Shown here: positions 30,776-38,826 of the stretch, one piece after another | Layout of the letters: each line of letters starts with the position of its first letter | Numbering within the stretch: the first letter of the stretch is position 1 | Notes under the pieces: generated by a model | Told to the model about the DNA's origin: nothing | The model's database searches: none | The model's input: only the letters and a program-made list of their open reading frames with translations | Assembly: GCF_039645585.1 (NCBI RefSeq) | Contig: NZ_CP147915.1 | Location: forward strand, 2,480,001-2,544,000 | Reading direction: 5' to 3' | DNA length: 64,000 nucleotides | Source: Sulfurimonas sp. HSL-1656 | GTDB lineage: Bacteria; Campylobacterota; Campylobacteria; Campylobacterales; Sulfurimonadaceae | Program-made: the position numbers and the translations under genes

Positions 30776-31065
30776 GGTGCACCCCTGTTCTCGCAGTTGT
30801 CATCCTCCAAAACGACACGCGAGCGCTCCTCTTCGTCCAGCTTCGCCAGGATCTCGTGGTAGACCTTGAGCGATTCGAGGGCATCCTCCTCGTCGATCTT
30901 GTTCATGACGAATCCGATATGGATCAGGACATAGTCATCAACGTTGACGCTGCCCTCTTCCATCAGGTCCAGCCCTGCTTCGCGCTTGACACCCATGGTA
31001 TCAACCACGGCGGTATTTTTCTCACGGTCGACGGAAACGACCTTTGAAGGGATAGAGAGACACAT
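30772..31065 (-). CDS. hypC: HypC, hydrogenase assembly chaperone
   Basis: A 97-residue HypC/HupF family protein. The N-terminus MCLSIPSKV contains the essential Cys2 that binds the iron precursor and the large-subunit cysteine. The length is at the long end for HypC because of an acidic C-terminal tail. It lies one base after hypB. Confidence 0.95.
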   Translation of the reverse strand: MCLSIPSKVVSVDREKNTAVVDTMGVKREAGLDLMEEGSVNVDDYVLIHIGFVMNKIDEEDALESLKVYHEILAKLDEEERSRVVLEDDNCENRGAP

Positions 31066-31066
31066 A

Positions 31067-31876
31067 TCAGTTCCTCATCCTGCGTTTGAACTCGATCCAC
31101 TCGATGACGCGCTGCACGGACGCTTCGTCCTTGGTGCTGACCTCCAGGATATCGACCCCCGGTTTGATCTTGCGCGCCTCCGCCTTCTCATGTTCGATGT
31201 CGTAGTCGAAATAGGGAAGCAGGTCGGTTTTGGTGATCAGCACCAGGTCGGCCTGGCGGAACATAACAGGGTACTTTTCGATCTTGTCGCTCCCCTCGGG
31301 GACGGAGACAAGCACGATATTCAGATGCGAACCGACGTCATAGCTGGCCGGGCAGACAAGATTGCCGACGTTTTCGATAAAACAGATATCCAGGTCGTTC
31401 AGCGGCATATCGTGCAGCCCTTCGTGTACCATAAAGGCATCGAGGTGGCAGGCGCTGCCCGTCTGGATCTGGTAGGCGGGGATGCCCTTGGCCTTGATGC
31501 GCTCGGCGTCTCGGCTTGTCTCCAGGTCCCCCTCGATGACGCCGAACCGGAAGGGGGCACGCTCCGCCATCTGCTCCAGCAGGGTCGTTTTCCCGCTGCC
31601 GGGACTGCTCATCAGGTTGATCGCCAGCACCCCGTGGTCGTCGAAGTGGGCACGGTTGTGGCCCGCTTCGTGGTCATTCTTGTCCAGGATCTTTGTAATG
31701 ACATCGATCGTCTTCTTGTCATTGAGCTGCGGATTGTGGTGCAGCGTCTCGTGCGCCGCCTGATGGGCGTGCGAGTGTCCATGATGATCATGGTGGTGGT
31801 CGTGGTCGTGGTCGTGATCATGATGATGGTGTCCGTGTGAATGCTCCGTCACACTGCAGCCGCAATCTTTGCACAT
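31067..31876 (-). CDS. hypB: HypB, nickel-insertion GTPase with His-rich N-terminus
   Basis: A 269-residue GTPase that drives nickel insertion. The start at ATG 31876 has RBS AAGGAGAA and gives MCKDCGC, the N-terminal high-affinity nickel motif. It is followed by a histidine/aspartate-rich stretch between about residues 10 and 45 that can store nickel. G1 is SSPGSGKTTLLEQM; ENVGNLVCPA and the metal Cys/His are present. It is the first gene of hypB-C-D-E-A-(DUF695). Its promoter region carries a copy of the 16-bp palindrome at 32057-32072. Confidence 0.95.
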   Translation of the reverse strand: MCKDCGCSVTEHSHGHHHHDHDHDHDHHHDHHGHSHAHQAAHETLHHNPQLNDKKTIDVITKILDKNDHEAGHNRAHFDDHGVLAINLMSSPGSGKTTLLEQMAERAPFRFGVIEGDLETSRDAERIKAKGIPAYQIQTGSACHLDAFMVHEGLHDMPLNDLDICFIENVGNLVCPASYDVGSHLNIVLVSVPEGSDKIEKYPVMFRQADLVLITKTDLLPYFDYDIEHEKAEARKIKPGVDILEVSTKDEASVQRVIEWIEFKRRMRN

Positions 31877-32056
31877 AATTTCTCCTTCTTTCCCGGGAAT
31901 ACCGGGTCTAAAACATCTGTATTCCGCGGAAACCGGAAAAAATGCATGAGAGCGTCTCCCCGCATACACCGTTTCACTGCCGACGTTGAGTGCCGTACCG
32001 ACAGACGCTCCGGACTTCGGAGGTCTTGGCCGTTTATTGTCTCTCGCTTTCTACAA

Positions 32057-32072
32057 ATGAATAACTATTCAG
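32057..32072. promoter_or_regulatory. 16-bp palindromic operator, copy A (hypB / protease-fusion)
   Basis: ATGAATAACTATTCAG. It matches the shared consensus RYGAATRNYYATTCAS seen at three other places in the window. It lies just downstream of the minus-strand -10 (start region of the hypB transcript) and in the -35 region of the plus-strand gene at 32159, so a bound repressor could block both. Confidence 0.65.
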
Positions 32073-32082
32073 TTTTAGATAA

Positions 32083-32090
32083 ATTATAGT
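32083..32090. promoter_or_regulatory. Overlapping divergent -10 boxes for hypB and the fusion gene
   Basis: On the minus strand TATAAT (32088-32083) points to hypB; on the plus strand TATAGT (32085-32090) points to the gene at 32159. The two boxes share bases, so the promoters are back to back and probably mutually exclusive. No good -35 on either side. Confidence 0.5.
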
Positions 32091-32158
32091 CTTGTTATGT
32101 AAAATTAACCTAAAAAGTCGTCACTCTTATATATCTTTGGAACCGGGAAAGGAAAAGG

Positions 32159-33265
32159 ATGTCTTCGCTGCAACAATGTCCCTACTGTCAAGGAAGCGTC
32201 TACCGTCTCGGGGACGGCAGGTACAAGTGCGGACGCTGCCGAAAAAAGGTCAGTCCCGAACGTGTCGCAAAGATACGCGCGCTCATCGCCGACTTCGCCC
32301 GGGATGAAAACGCCAGTGTCTCCGCCGATACAAAGGGGCTCTCTTATGTCTCCGTCCACCGCTACTTCGGGCAGTTCAGGCAGCTGTGTGCCCGCATCTG
32401 CGAGGATGAGTATGAGGCGCGGCGGCACCTCTCGTGCGAATACGAAGAGTACTTCTACCTCGAGCGGGCCAAAAAACGGCGCAAAAATGCCGTTTTCGAC
32501 GCGCAGAACTTCCTCACCTTCGACTACGAGGGGCACCTCTACACCATCGTCATGCCCTCGCTGCAGCAGTTTCGAAACCAGTTCATCGAAGATGATCTCG
32601 AATCCGTCTACGCGGAGGAGTTCGCCCGCTTCCGGCGCCAGAGCCGCCTGATCAAGATCTCGTCGCGGCATAACAACATCGTCCGCTTCTGGGAGTATTT
32701 CGAAGCGAGTATCCTGCGCTACCGCGGGGTCGGCAGTGAAAGCTTCCCCCTCTATCTCAAAGAGATGGAGTTCAAATTCAACCACGCCGTCTACGCCGCG
32801 GCCTACCTCGATGCCAACTACGCTTTCGAGCCGCCGGTGCGCATCATCAACGGCGGCGTCGAGGGGATCAATCTCCTCGACGTCTTCATCGAGCACGAGC
32901 GCGTCCTGATCCTTGATGCGATCGATATCGAGGACGAGGCGGGAAGCATCTACCATATCCCCGCCTGTGAACTGACCGGCTACGGCCTGGGCAACGGGGG
33001 CGCACACGAAGTGGGGGTGATCCAGTGCCTCGATATGCTCGAACTGATGGGAAAACCCCAGCCCGAATCGAGCGTCCTGGGGATCGTTCCCGAACGCGTG
33101 GAAGTGCGCATCGGGCTTTCGGAGCCCCTCGCAGGGGCCTTTGAACGTTATGTACAGAGTGCCCTGAACATTTTACAGGGTGCGGGTATCCGGACCAGCC
33201 GGCGTGAACCGGGGCGTACGCTGCAGGAGGTCATCAGCGCCTTCCAGACCCCCGGCGTCTCCTAG
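32159..33265 (+). CDS. Fusion of IS1595-type transposase remnant with hydrogenase maturation protease domain
   Basis: A 368-residue protein with two origins. Residues 1-209 look like a degraded ISXO2/IS1595 transposase: zinc ribbon C7-C10/C24-C27 (CPYC, CGRC), a helix-turn-helix-like LSYVSVHRYFGQFR, and the family's C-terminal block HNNIVRFWEYFEASIL...PLYLKEMEFKFN; no DDE triad is visible. From about residue 210 the sequence is a HyaD/HydD protease without its first strand: RIINGGVEGINLL, ILDAI (Asp253) and GGAHEVG (His283), then VLGIVPERVE. The usual GxGN...DEG start with the metal-binding Glu is absent. Protease activity is therefore doubtful unless another subunit supplies it. It is divergent from hypB and ends tail-to-tail with the next gene. 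Confidence 0.7.
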   Translation: MSSLQQCPYCQGSVYRLGDGRYKCGRCRKKVSPERVAKIRALIADFARDENASVSADTKGLSYVSVHRYFGQFRQLCARICEDEYEARRHLSCEYEEYFYLERAKKRRKNAVFDAQNFLTFDYEGHLYTIVMPSLQQFRNQFIEDDLESVYAEEFARFRRQSRLIKISSRHNNIVRFWEYFEASILRYRGVGSESFPLYLKEMEFKFNHAVYAAAYLDANYAFEPPVRIINGGVEGINLLDVFIEHERVLILDAIDIEDEAGSIYHIPACELTGYGLGNGGAHEVGVIQCLDMLELMGKPQPESSVLGIVPERVEVRIGLSEPLAGAFERYVQSALNILQGAGIRTSRREPGRTLQEVISAFQTPGVS

Positions 33266-33819
33266 AAACCGCGTCCGAGCGCCATACTGGGGGCCGCGAA
33301 GTTCTCGAGGATCGTCTCCAGCGTCATACCGCCGCTTTCGCGTCTTTGGCAGACGACCCCCGCGGCGGCCAGGCGCGCCGTGATTGTCTCGATAAAGCGT
33401 TCCCAGGCGGCGCGCAGCGGCGCTGAAATCCCGACCTCGACGGAGATGATGTCTTCGGGAACGATACTGATGACGGCCGTTTCGGCCATATTGCCCGTCA
33501 GCGAACAGATCTGCAGCATCTCCGCGATTTCCACCTCGTTGGCCGTTTTTTTGATGAGCGACCCCTCCAGGAAGGTGTCGCAGTTACGCACGGTGACCGT
33601 GCCGGCAGGAAGATCGTCGTCCGAAGCGGTATTGACGATCAGCACCTCATCATACTCCTGGAGCAGCGGCATCAGGCCGAACCCCAGCGTCCCGCCGTCG
33701 ACGATGTCGACGCCCGGTTCGAACGTAAAGTTCTCTTTGAGGTATTTGGCGGCATAAAGCCCGATCCCCTCATCTTTGAAAAACGCGTTCCCCGAGCCGA
33801 TCAGTGCAATTCGGTTCAT
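33262..33819 (-). CDS. HyaD-family protease-like protein with incomplete metal triad
   Basis: A 185-residue member of the M52 hydrogenase maturation protease family. It has the N-terminal LIGSGNAFFKDEGIGLYAAKYL with Glu17, and DGGTLGFGLM. At the position of the second ligand it reads IVNTAS (Asn63 where E. coli HybD has Asp62), and where HybD has His93 it reads TANEVE (Asn94). Two of three nickel-sensing ligands are therefore replaced. The start at 33819 has RBS GGAGGGAG and overlaps the hypF stop (ATGA). It is the last gene of the hydABC-hypF operon. Either a chaperone-like, non-proteolytic derivative or a partner of the fusion protein. Confidence 0.75.
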   Translation of the reverse strand: MNRIALIGSGNAFFKDEGIGLYAAKYLKENFTFEPGVDIVDGGTLGFGLMPLLQEYDEVLIVNTASDDDLPAGTVTVRNCDTFLEGSLIKKTANEVEIAEMLQICSLTGNMAETAVISIVPEDIISVEVGISAPLRAAWERFIETITARLAAAGVVCQRRESGGMTLETILENFAAPSMALGRGF

Positions 33820-36092
33820 TTTCTCCCTCCTTGTCGGTACCATGCATGGTAAAGCTGACCCAGCGCGACACTGCCGTCGTTGACGGGCGTTTCGCGCTGG
33901 ACATAATAGCGGATTCCTCTGCGCTCAAAGGCCGCACAGGCCATGGACGTCAACGTCCTGTTTTGAAAGACCCCGCCGCTGAGCACCACCGGCACGCCGG
34001 GATGACGGGCGGCGATTGTCACGATAAGCTCCGTGAGCGCCGCATGGAACCCGGCCGCCGCGCCGGCGGGCGCCTCCAGTATCCGGCGCAGCAGCGGTTC
34101 CCAGTCAATCACCCCGTCGTGCAGGGCAAACGCAAACGGCTCCGGCGCCTGTACTGCCGCAGCCGCCTCCAGCAGCAGCCCGCTCTCCCCTTCGTAGCCC
34201 AGCGTCTGCGCCGTGTCCATCAGCGAAGCCACCGCGTCAAAGAGCCGCCCGACGGAACTGCTCACGGGCGCATTCAGCCCGCGCTGCCACATGGTGTGAA
34301 GGGTTTTGAGCTCGGCCGCGGTGAAGCTCTGGACGGCGGGATGCGCCATGGAGAGCACCTCGTCAAGGATATAACATTCGAATAACAGCGATAACGCAAC
34401 CCGCCGCGGCTCCCTCACAGCCCGCTCCCCGCCGAGCAGCCGGAAAGGGCGGAGATGGTAGGCCCGCTCATAAGACTGCGGATCGGCCAGGAGCACTTCC
34501 CCGCCCCACAGCGTCCCGTCGCTCCCGTAACCGGTACCGTCAAAACAGAACGCCAGCACCTGTTCCTCCAGGCCGTACTCGGCCATGCAGGCCAGGGCGT
34601 GGGCATAGTGGTGCTGTACCCCCACCAGCGTCGTGTCGGGGTGCGCCGCGTGAAACGCTTTCGCCCACTTCGTCGTTTCATACCCCGGATGCAGGTCGCA
34701 GACGACGATGTCGGGTTCGAAGGCGTAAAAACGTTTGAAGGTTTCGAGGGTGCGTTCAAAATACTCAAAGGCATCGAGGGAAACGAGGTCGCCGATATGC
34801 GGCGAGAGCACGATGTTTTTGTCGAACCCCAGCGCGATCGTACTCTTCTGGTTGGCCCCGACGGCGAGGATCCTGCCCGGTGCCTCGAAGGACAACGGCA
34901 TACTTCGGGGGGCATACCCCCGCGCCATCCGCAGCATCAGCGTCCGTTCTCCGGCCACGGTCGCCACGCTGTCGTCACAGGCGTTGACGATCTCGCGGTC
35001 AACATCCAGGACAGCGTCCACGACATGCGCCAGCTTTGCACGCACCTGCCGGGCATCCGTCAGAATCGGCTCTTCGCTGATGTTCGCGCTCGTCGCGACG
35101 ACGGGACGCTGCAGTTGCTCCATCATAAGCAGGTGCAGCGGCGTATAGGGGAGAAAAACACCGATACGGTCGATACCCGGGGCGACCGCTTCCGTGCACA
35201 GGGCATCCGCCTTTTTTTTCACGACGACGATCGGGCGCCGGTTGGAGAGGATGAGCCGCTCCTCCGCCTCGCTCAGCTCCGCCGCCTCCCTGATCATCGC
35301 CAGCGAGGGAAACATCACGGCCAGCGGTTTGCTGGGGCGCCTTTTACGGTCGCGCAGACGCTGCACCGCCTCGCCGTCCGTCGCATCGCACATCAGGTGA
35401 AAGCCCCCCATCCCCTTGACGGCGACGATCCGGCCTTCGGCGAGCAGTGCCGAGGCTTTTTCAACACACGCTTCCTCTTCGGCGATCACCGCGCCCGAGG
35501 GGTCGGTCAGCGAAAGCGTCGGGCCGCAGTCGAAACAGCTGATCGGCTGGGCGTGATAACGCCTGTTAGCCGGGTCGTTATACTCGGCCGCACACCGGGG
35601 GCACATTGTAAAAGGCGCCATCGAAGTCTGCGGCCGGTCATAGGGAAGCGCGCGGATAATGCTGTAGCGCGGGCCGCAGTCGGTGCAGTTGATGAGCGGG
35701 TAGCCGTAGCGACGGTTGGCGGGGTCGCGCAGCTCCGCGGAGCAGGCGTCGCACACGGCCATGTCCGGCGAGACCATCGTCTTCGCCGACGTGCTCTCCG
35801 ATCCGCGGATGACGAATGCGCCCTCTCCCTGCGGCGCAAGGGCCTCGCACGCGACCTCGTCGATCCGTGCCAGCGGGGGCGGCGCCCCCCTCAACTCCCG
35901 CTCAAAGGTCTCCAGGGCCGCCGACGCTCCCTCGACCTCGATGACGACGCCGTCGCCGTCGTTGAGGACATGGCCGCCCAGCCCTTCGCGCACGGCGAGC
36001 TGGTAAACGAAGGGGCGGAACCCGACGCCCTGGACGATCCCGCGTACCCGGAACCGGAGCCGTTTAGAGGTAGACGCAGCCGACAACGGCAT
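33816..36092 (-). CDS. hypF: HypF, carbamoyltransferase for cyanide-ligand synthesis
   Basis: A 758-residue HypF that makes carbamoyl-AMP from carbamoyl phosphate and passes the carbamoyl group to HypE. Domains in order: acylphosphatase (RGIVQGVGFRPF, residues 17-28), two zinc fingers (CDAC/CTDC, CPRC/CFDC), a YrdC-like ATP domain (IVAVKGMGGFHL...CDA; SANISEEP), and a Kae1-like domain with VQHHYAH and FDGTGYGSDG. I use ATG 36092 (weak RBS GAGAG); a TTG four codons upstream is possible. It overlaps the 3' end of the HypF paralogue by 29 bp. Confidence 0.94.
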   Translation of the reverse strand: MPLSAASTSKRLRFRVRGIVQGVGFRPFVYQLAVREGLGGHVLNDGDGVVIEVEGASAALETFERELRGAPPPLARIDEVACEALAPQGEGAFVIRGSESTSAKTMVSPDMAVCDACSAELRDPANRRYGYPLINCTDCGPRYSIIRALPYDRPQTSMAPFTMCPRCAAEYNDPANRRYHAQPISCFDCGPTLSLTDPSGAVIAEEEACVEKASALLAEGRIVAVKGMGGFHLMCDATDGEAVQRLRDRKRRPSKPLAVMFPSLAMIREAAELSEAEERLILSNRRPIVVVKKKADALCTEAVAPGIDRIGVFLPYTPLHLLMMEQLQRPVVATSANISEEPILTDARQVRAKLAHVVDAVLDVDREIVNACDDSVATVAGERTLMLRMARGYAPRSMPLSFEAPGRILAVGANQKSTIALGFDKNIVLSPHIGDLVSLDAFEYFERTLETFKRFYAFEPDIVVCDLHPGYETTKWAKAFHAAHPDTTLVGVQHHYAHALACMAEYGLEEQVLAFCFDGTGYGSDGTLWGGEVLLADPQSYERAYHLRPFRLLGGERAVREPRRVALSLLFECYILDEVLSMAHPAVQSFTAAELKTLHTMWQRGLNAPVSSSVGRLFDAVASLMDTAQTLGYEGESGLLLEAAAAVQAPEPFAFALHDGVIDWEPLLRRILEAPAGAAAGFHAALTELIVTIAARHPGVPVVLSGGVFQNRTLTSMACAAFERRGIRYYVQRETPVNDGSVALGQLYHAWYRQGGRK

Positions 36093-37989
36093 TCTCTCTG
36101 CCAATCGGATAGTTGATATTCATCCGCGGGGGTGTGGCCTTCAGATTGCGCTGCATGCGGCTGAAGAGCGACTGCTGGGCAAAGCCCGTCCCGCAGAGGA
36201 TGAAGTGCTCCGACTTCGTCTTCTCTTTGATCTGTTGCATCAGGTCGTTGAAGTAGTCGCCGAATGACTCGAAGATGGAGTAGGCGATCATCTCCGTCTC
36301 CACCCCTGCCAGGCGGTAGCTCACGAGGCTGGCCAGGAATGCCGCGTGGTCGAAACGGTTGTCCTTGACGTGCGTATCGACCTGCACCCCGCCCTTCCCG
36401 TAGTAGCCCAGCGCCGCCTTGCTGATACCCGCAAAACTCTCCTCTTCAAGCTCCAAAACGGCGGCCGCGGCTTCGAAGAGCGTCGGCGCTGAACGGGTCT
36501 GCAGCGCTTCGAGGCGTTCATAGGCGCCCGGCATACGCTTTTGGAAGTTCTGCACCAGCCTGTCGGAGCCCTCGCGAAGGGACGCGATCTTTTCCAGCAA
36601 CCCCTCGGGCGTAAACGCGATGGGCGGGACGATGCGGATCACCCTGCGCCCGTCGTAATAGAGGAAAGAGGGCTCTTCGTCGAAATGGGCCCCGACGCAT
36701 TTATGCCCGAAAAGCCCGTGCTCTGCGACGACGGACATGAAGGATGCCTCGTCCTGCGCCGCAGGGCGCTGGTGCGTGTGCCACTGCTCCTCGGTCTCTC
36801 CTTCCAGGACGACCGCATTCTCGACCGTGACGCTGTCAAAATGCTCCGGCCGGTCGAACAGCACACTCTCCCCTTCGGGGACGCCGACCAGGCCGTGCGC
36901 CATCCCGAGGGTCTGCGACGCCGGTATCATGCGCGACGGGAAGCTCACCCGTTCACCGGCCGCGACGAAACGGACATCTTTGTTGATAAAGAGGCGCTGG
37001 TCGCTCTGGGCGGAAAGCTCCAGGTCGTACTCCATCCGCAGCTCCGCGTCGCACCGCGCATCCGTTTCCTCGTAGAAGACGTACTCCACACCGAGACGCT
37101 GCAGTTCCGTTGCCAGCAGGATCGTAAACCCCTCGTCAGGGTACTTGACGTCTGCCGTCCGGCCGACAGCCGACTGCAGCGCCGCCGATTTGACCGCCAC
37201 GTGCAGCACCGGGCGTTCGATGCCCAGCAGCGCGTTGAACTCCTCGCCGATCAGCGCGAGGTTGTCGGTGATCTTTCCCGCATCGATCATCAGCATGACC
37301 GGGTTTTTCAGCCCCGGTGCGCTTTTTTGAAACCGGCGGTAGCCCATCGTCGTCTTGACCAGAAGGGACTTGTCGTCCCTGACGGCTTTGGCCGCCACTT
37401 CGAACATGGTGCGGAAACTGCCGGCGTCATTGGCGTAGCGCTCGCGTCCGCCGCTCTCCAGGCGCACCGGGACGCCGCAGGTATGGCAGCTGTTGAGGTG
37501 GTCTTTCTCCCGGCGGCCGTGCGCCTCCTGTTCCGATTCGCACGCCGCACAGGGGCGTACGTAGGAGAAAGCGCTGTTGGCGCGGGTATAGGGGGACGCT
37601 TCGAAAAAGGCGTACTGCCCGCCGCACTGTGCGCAGTGGGTGAAGGGGTAGTAGTAGCGGCGCGACGAGGGGTCGAACAGCTCTTTTTGACACGAGGGAC
37701 AGAGTCCGAGGCCCAGCGGCGGCGCGTCGATGAGTTCCGGGAGTGCCTGCGGCTCACCCGCTTTCTCATAATGGCGGCTGCCGCTGAGATGCCACGAGGC
37801 GGGCAACCGCTCCGCGATGGCGGCGATACAGGCCTCCAGGTCGGGGTGGTCCGATGCAAATGCACAGGAGAGCGTCCCTCTGGACTGAACGATGTCGGCC
37901 GGTATGCCGAATTCCCGGGCGATGCCGGCGATACAGTTGCGAAGGTAAAACTGGGACGAGCTGCTCTGCAGTTCCAATACGAAGGCCAT
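36064..37989 (-). CDS. Divergent, degenerate HypF paralogue
   Basis: A 641-residue protein with the HypF domain plan but eroded motifs. Residues 1-75 resemble an acylphosphatase fold without the catalytic Arg/Asn. Two zinc fingers are intact (C97-C100/C119-C122 and C147-C150/C168-C171) with the HypF-like filler DPSSRRYYYPFTHCAQCGG. A YrdC-like part follows (SLLVKTTMGYRRFQ), then a Kae1-like C-terminus in which GGVFQN-type sequence has become CGTGFAQQS. The start at ATG 37989 has AAAGGA upstream. It lies between hydC and hypF in the hydrogenase operon. A non-catalytic accessory role is inferred; activity is unlikely. Confidence 0.65.
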   Translation of the reverse strand: MAFVLELQSSSSQFYLRNCIAGIAREFGIPADIVQSRGTLSCAFASDHPDLEACIAAIAERLPASWHLSGSRHYEKAGEPQALPELIDAPPLGLGLCPSCQKELFDPSSRRYYYPFTHCAQCGGQYAFFEASPYTRANSAFSYVRPCAACESEQEAHGRREKDHLNSCHTCGVPVRLESGGRERYANDAGSFRTMFEVAAKAVRDDKSLLVKTTMGYRRFQKSAPGLKNPVMLMIDAGKITDNLALIGEEFNALLGIERPVLHVAVKSAALQSAVGRTADVKYPDEGFTILLATELQRLGVEYVFYEETDARCDAELRMEYDLELSAQSDQRLFINKDVRFVAAGERVSFPSRMIPASQTLGMAHGLVGVPEGESVLFDRPEHFDSVTVENAVVLEGETEEQWHTHQRPAAQDEASFMSVVAEHGLFGHKCVGAHFDEEPSFLYYDGRRVIRIVPPIAFTPEGLLEKIASLREGSDRLVQNFQKRMPGAYERLEALQTRSAPTLFEAAAAVLELEEESFAGISKAALGYYGKGGVQVDTHVKDNRFDHAAFLASLVSYRLAGVETEMIAYSIFESFGDYFNDLMQQIKEKTKSEHFILCGTGFAQQSLFSRMQRNLKATPPRMNINYPIGRENAVVGCVYL

Positions 37990-38074
37990 GATCCGGGTCC
38001 TTTGAACGGTTGTCATACCCGCTGCGGGGCTGAAACCTTGTTATCTTAGCATAGTTTGGGAGGTTGAAAACGTC

Positions 38075-38087
38075 CCGGGGTCCCCGG
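38075..38087 (-). terminator. GC-rich hairpin between hydC and the HypF paralogue
   Basis: CCGGGG-T-CCCCGG; on the minus strand it is followed by GACGTTTTC. It may attenuate expression of the maturation genes relative to hydABC. Confidence 0.35.
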
Positions 38088-38109
38088 AACGCGAGGGAAA
38101 ACCCGCGGT

Positions 38110-38817
38110 TCAGGATTCCTGTTCTTTGGCGAACTTGCTGCCGCCGAAGACAATGGCGATGTCGCCCTCTTTCCAGAAGATCGTCCGCCATATCTGGTAG
38201 TAGATATGGAAAGCGACCCAGGTGACGATGAGCCACATCGTCACGTGGTGTGAAATGCGCACATCCATCAAAGACCCGCCCGTGATCGGGATGGTCCAGT
38301 CGGTGACAAGGTGCAGCATTGCCGGCCACCATGCCCCGATCGAACTCTCGCCGGATTCAAGTCCGTGGACATAGAGCTGCAGTCCGGTGAAGAGCATCCA
38401 CACCAACAGCAGGTGGAAGATGGCAAAGTAGACCGTATTGAAACTGTCACTGTGCGTCGAGTCGAATTTCTTGCGACGGTTGAGCGTGACCAGGTTCAAA
38501 AGAACCTCACCGAACTCGGTAACGTTTTTACCGTTGGGGATGAGCTTCTTGTACGGCTTCTCGAAACGGCTGAAAAAATAGAGATAGGCGACAACGATGG
38601 AGGTGACGTCAAAGATGATCGCCACGATAAAGTGTCCCCAGCGGTTCCACGCCATTACGTATTTATCCACCGCACCATCCGCGATCAGCGTCTGGTAATA
38701 CGGGTGTCCGATATAGAGCCCGGTGATCACGGCAGCCACCATCGAAATCGCGTTGGCCCAGTGGATGATGCGCATGGCGCCCGTCATCCGCTTTACCTGT
38801 TTACGTCCGGATTTCAT
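38110..38817 (-). CDS. hydC: HydC, hydrogenase cytochrome b subunit
   Basis: A 235-residue membrane protein with four to five hydrophobic helices that links the periplasmic hydrogenase to the menaquinone pool. Haem-b ligands are likely in RIIHWANAISM, RWGHFIVA, IFHLLLVWM and HHVTMWLIVTWVAFHIYYQ. Its order after the small and large subunits is as in Wolinella and Helicobacter hydABC. Electrons from H2 would enter the respiratory chain here. Confidence 0.93.
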   Translation of the reverse strand: MKSGRKQVKRMTGAMRIIHWANAISMVAAVITGLYIGHPYYQTLIADGAVDKYVMAWNRWGHFIVAIIFDVTSIVVAYLYFFSRFEKPYKKLIPNGKNVTEFGEVLLNLVTLNRRKKFDSTHSDSFNTVYFAIFHLLLVWMLFTGLQLYVHGLESGESSIGAWWPAMLHLVTDWTIPITGGSLMDVRISHHVTMWLIVTWVAFHIYYQIWRTIFWKEGDIAIVFGGSKFAKEQES

Positions 38818-38826
38818 GGGACCTCC

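Noticed and set aside
32159..32790. An active insertion sequence at the transposase-like segment
   Set aside because: No terminal inverted repeats, target duplication or DDE triad seen, and the frame continues into the protease domain.
34455..36116. Plus-strand open frame of about 550 codons opposite hypF
   Set aside because: HypF on the minus strand is unmistakable; the antisense product has no motif.
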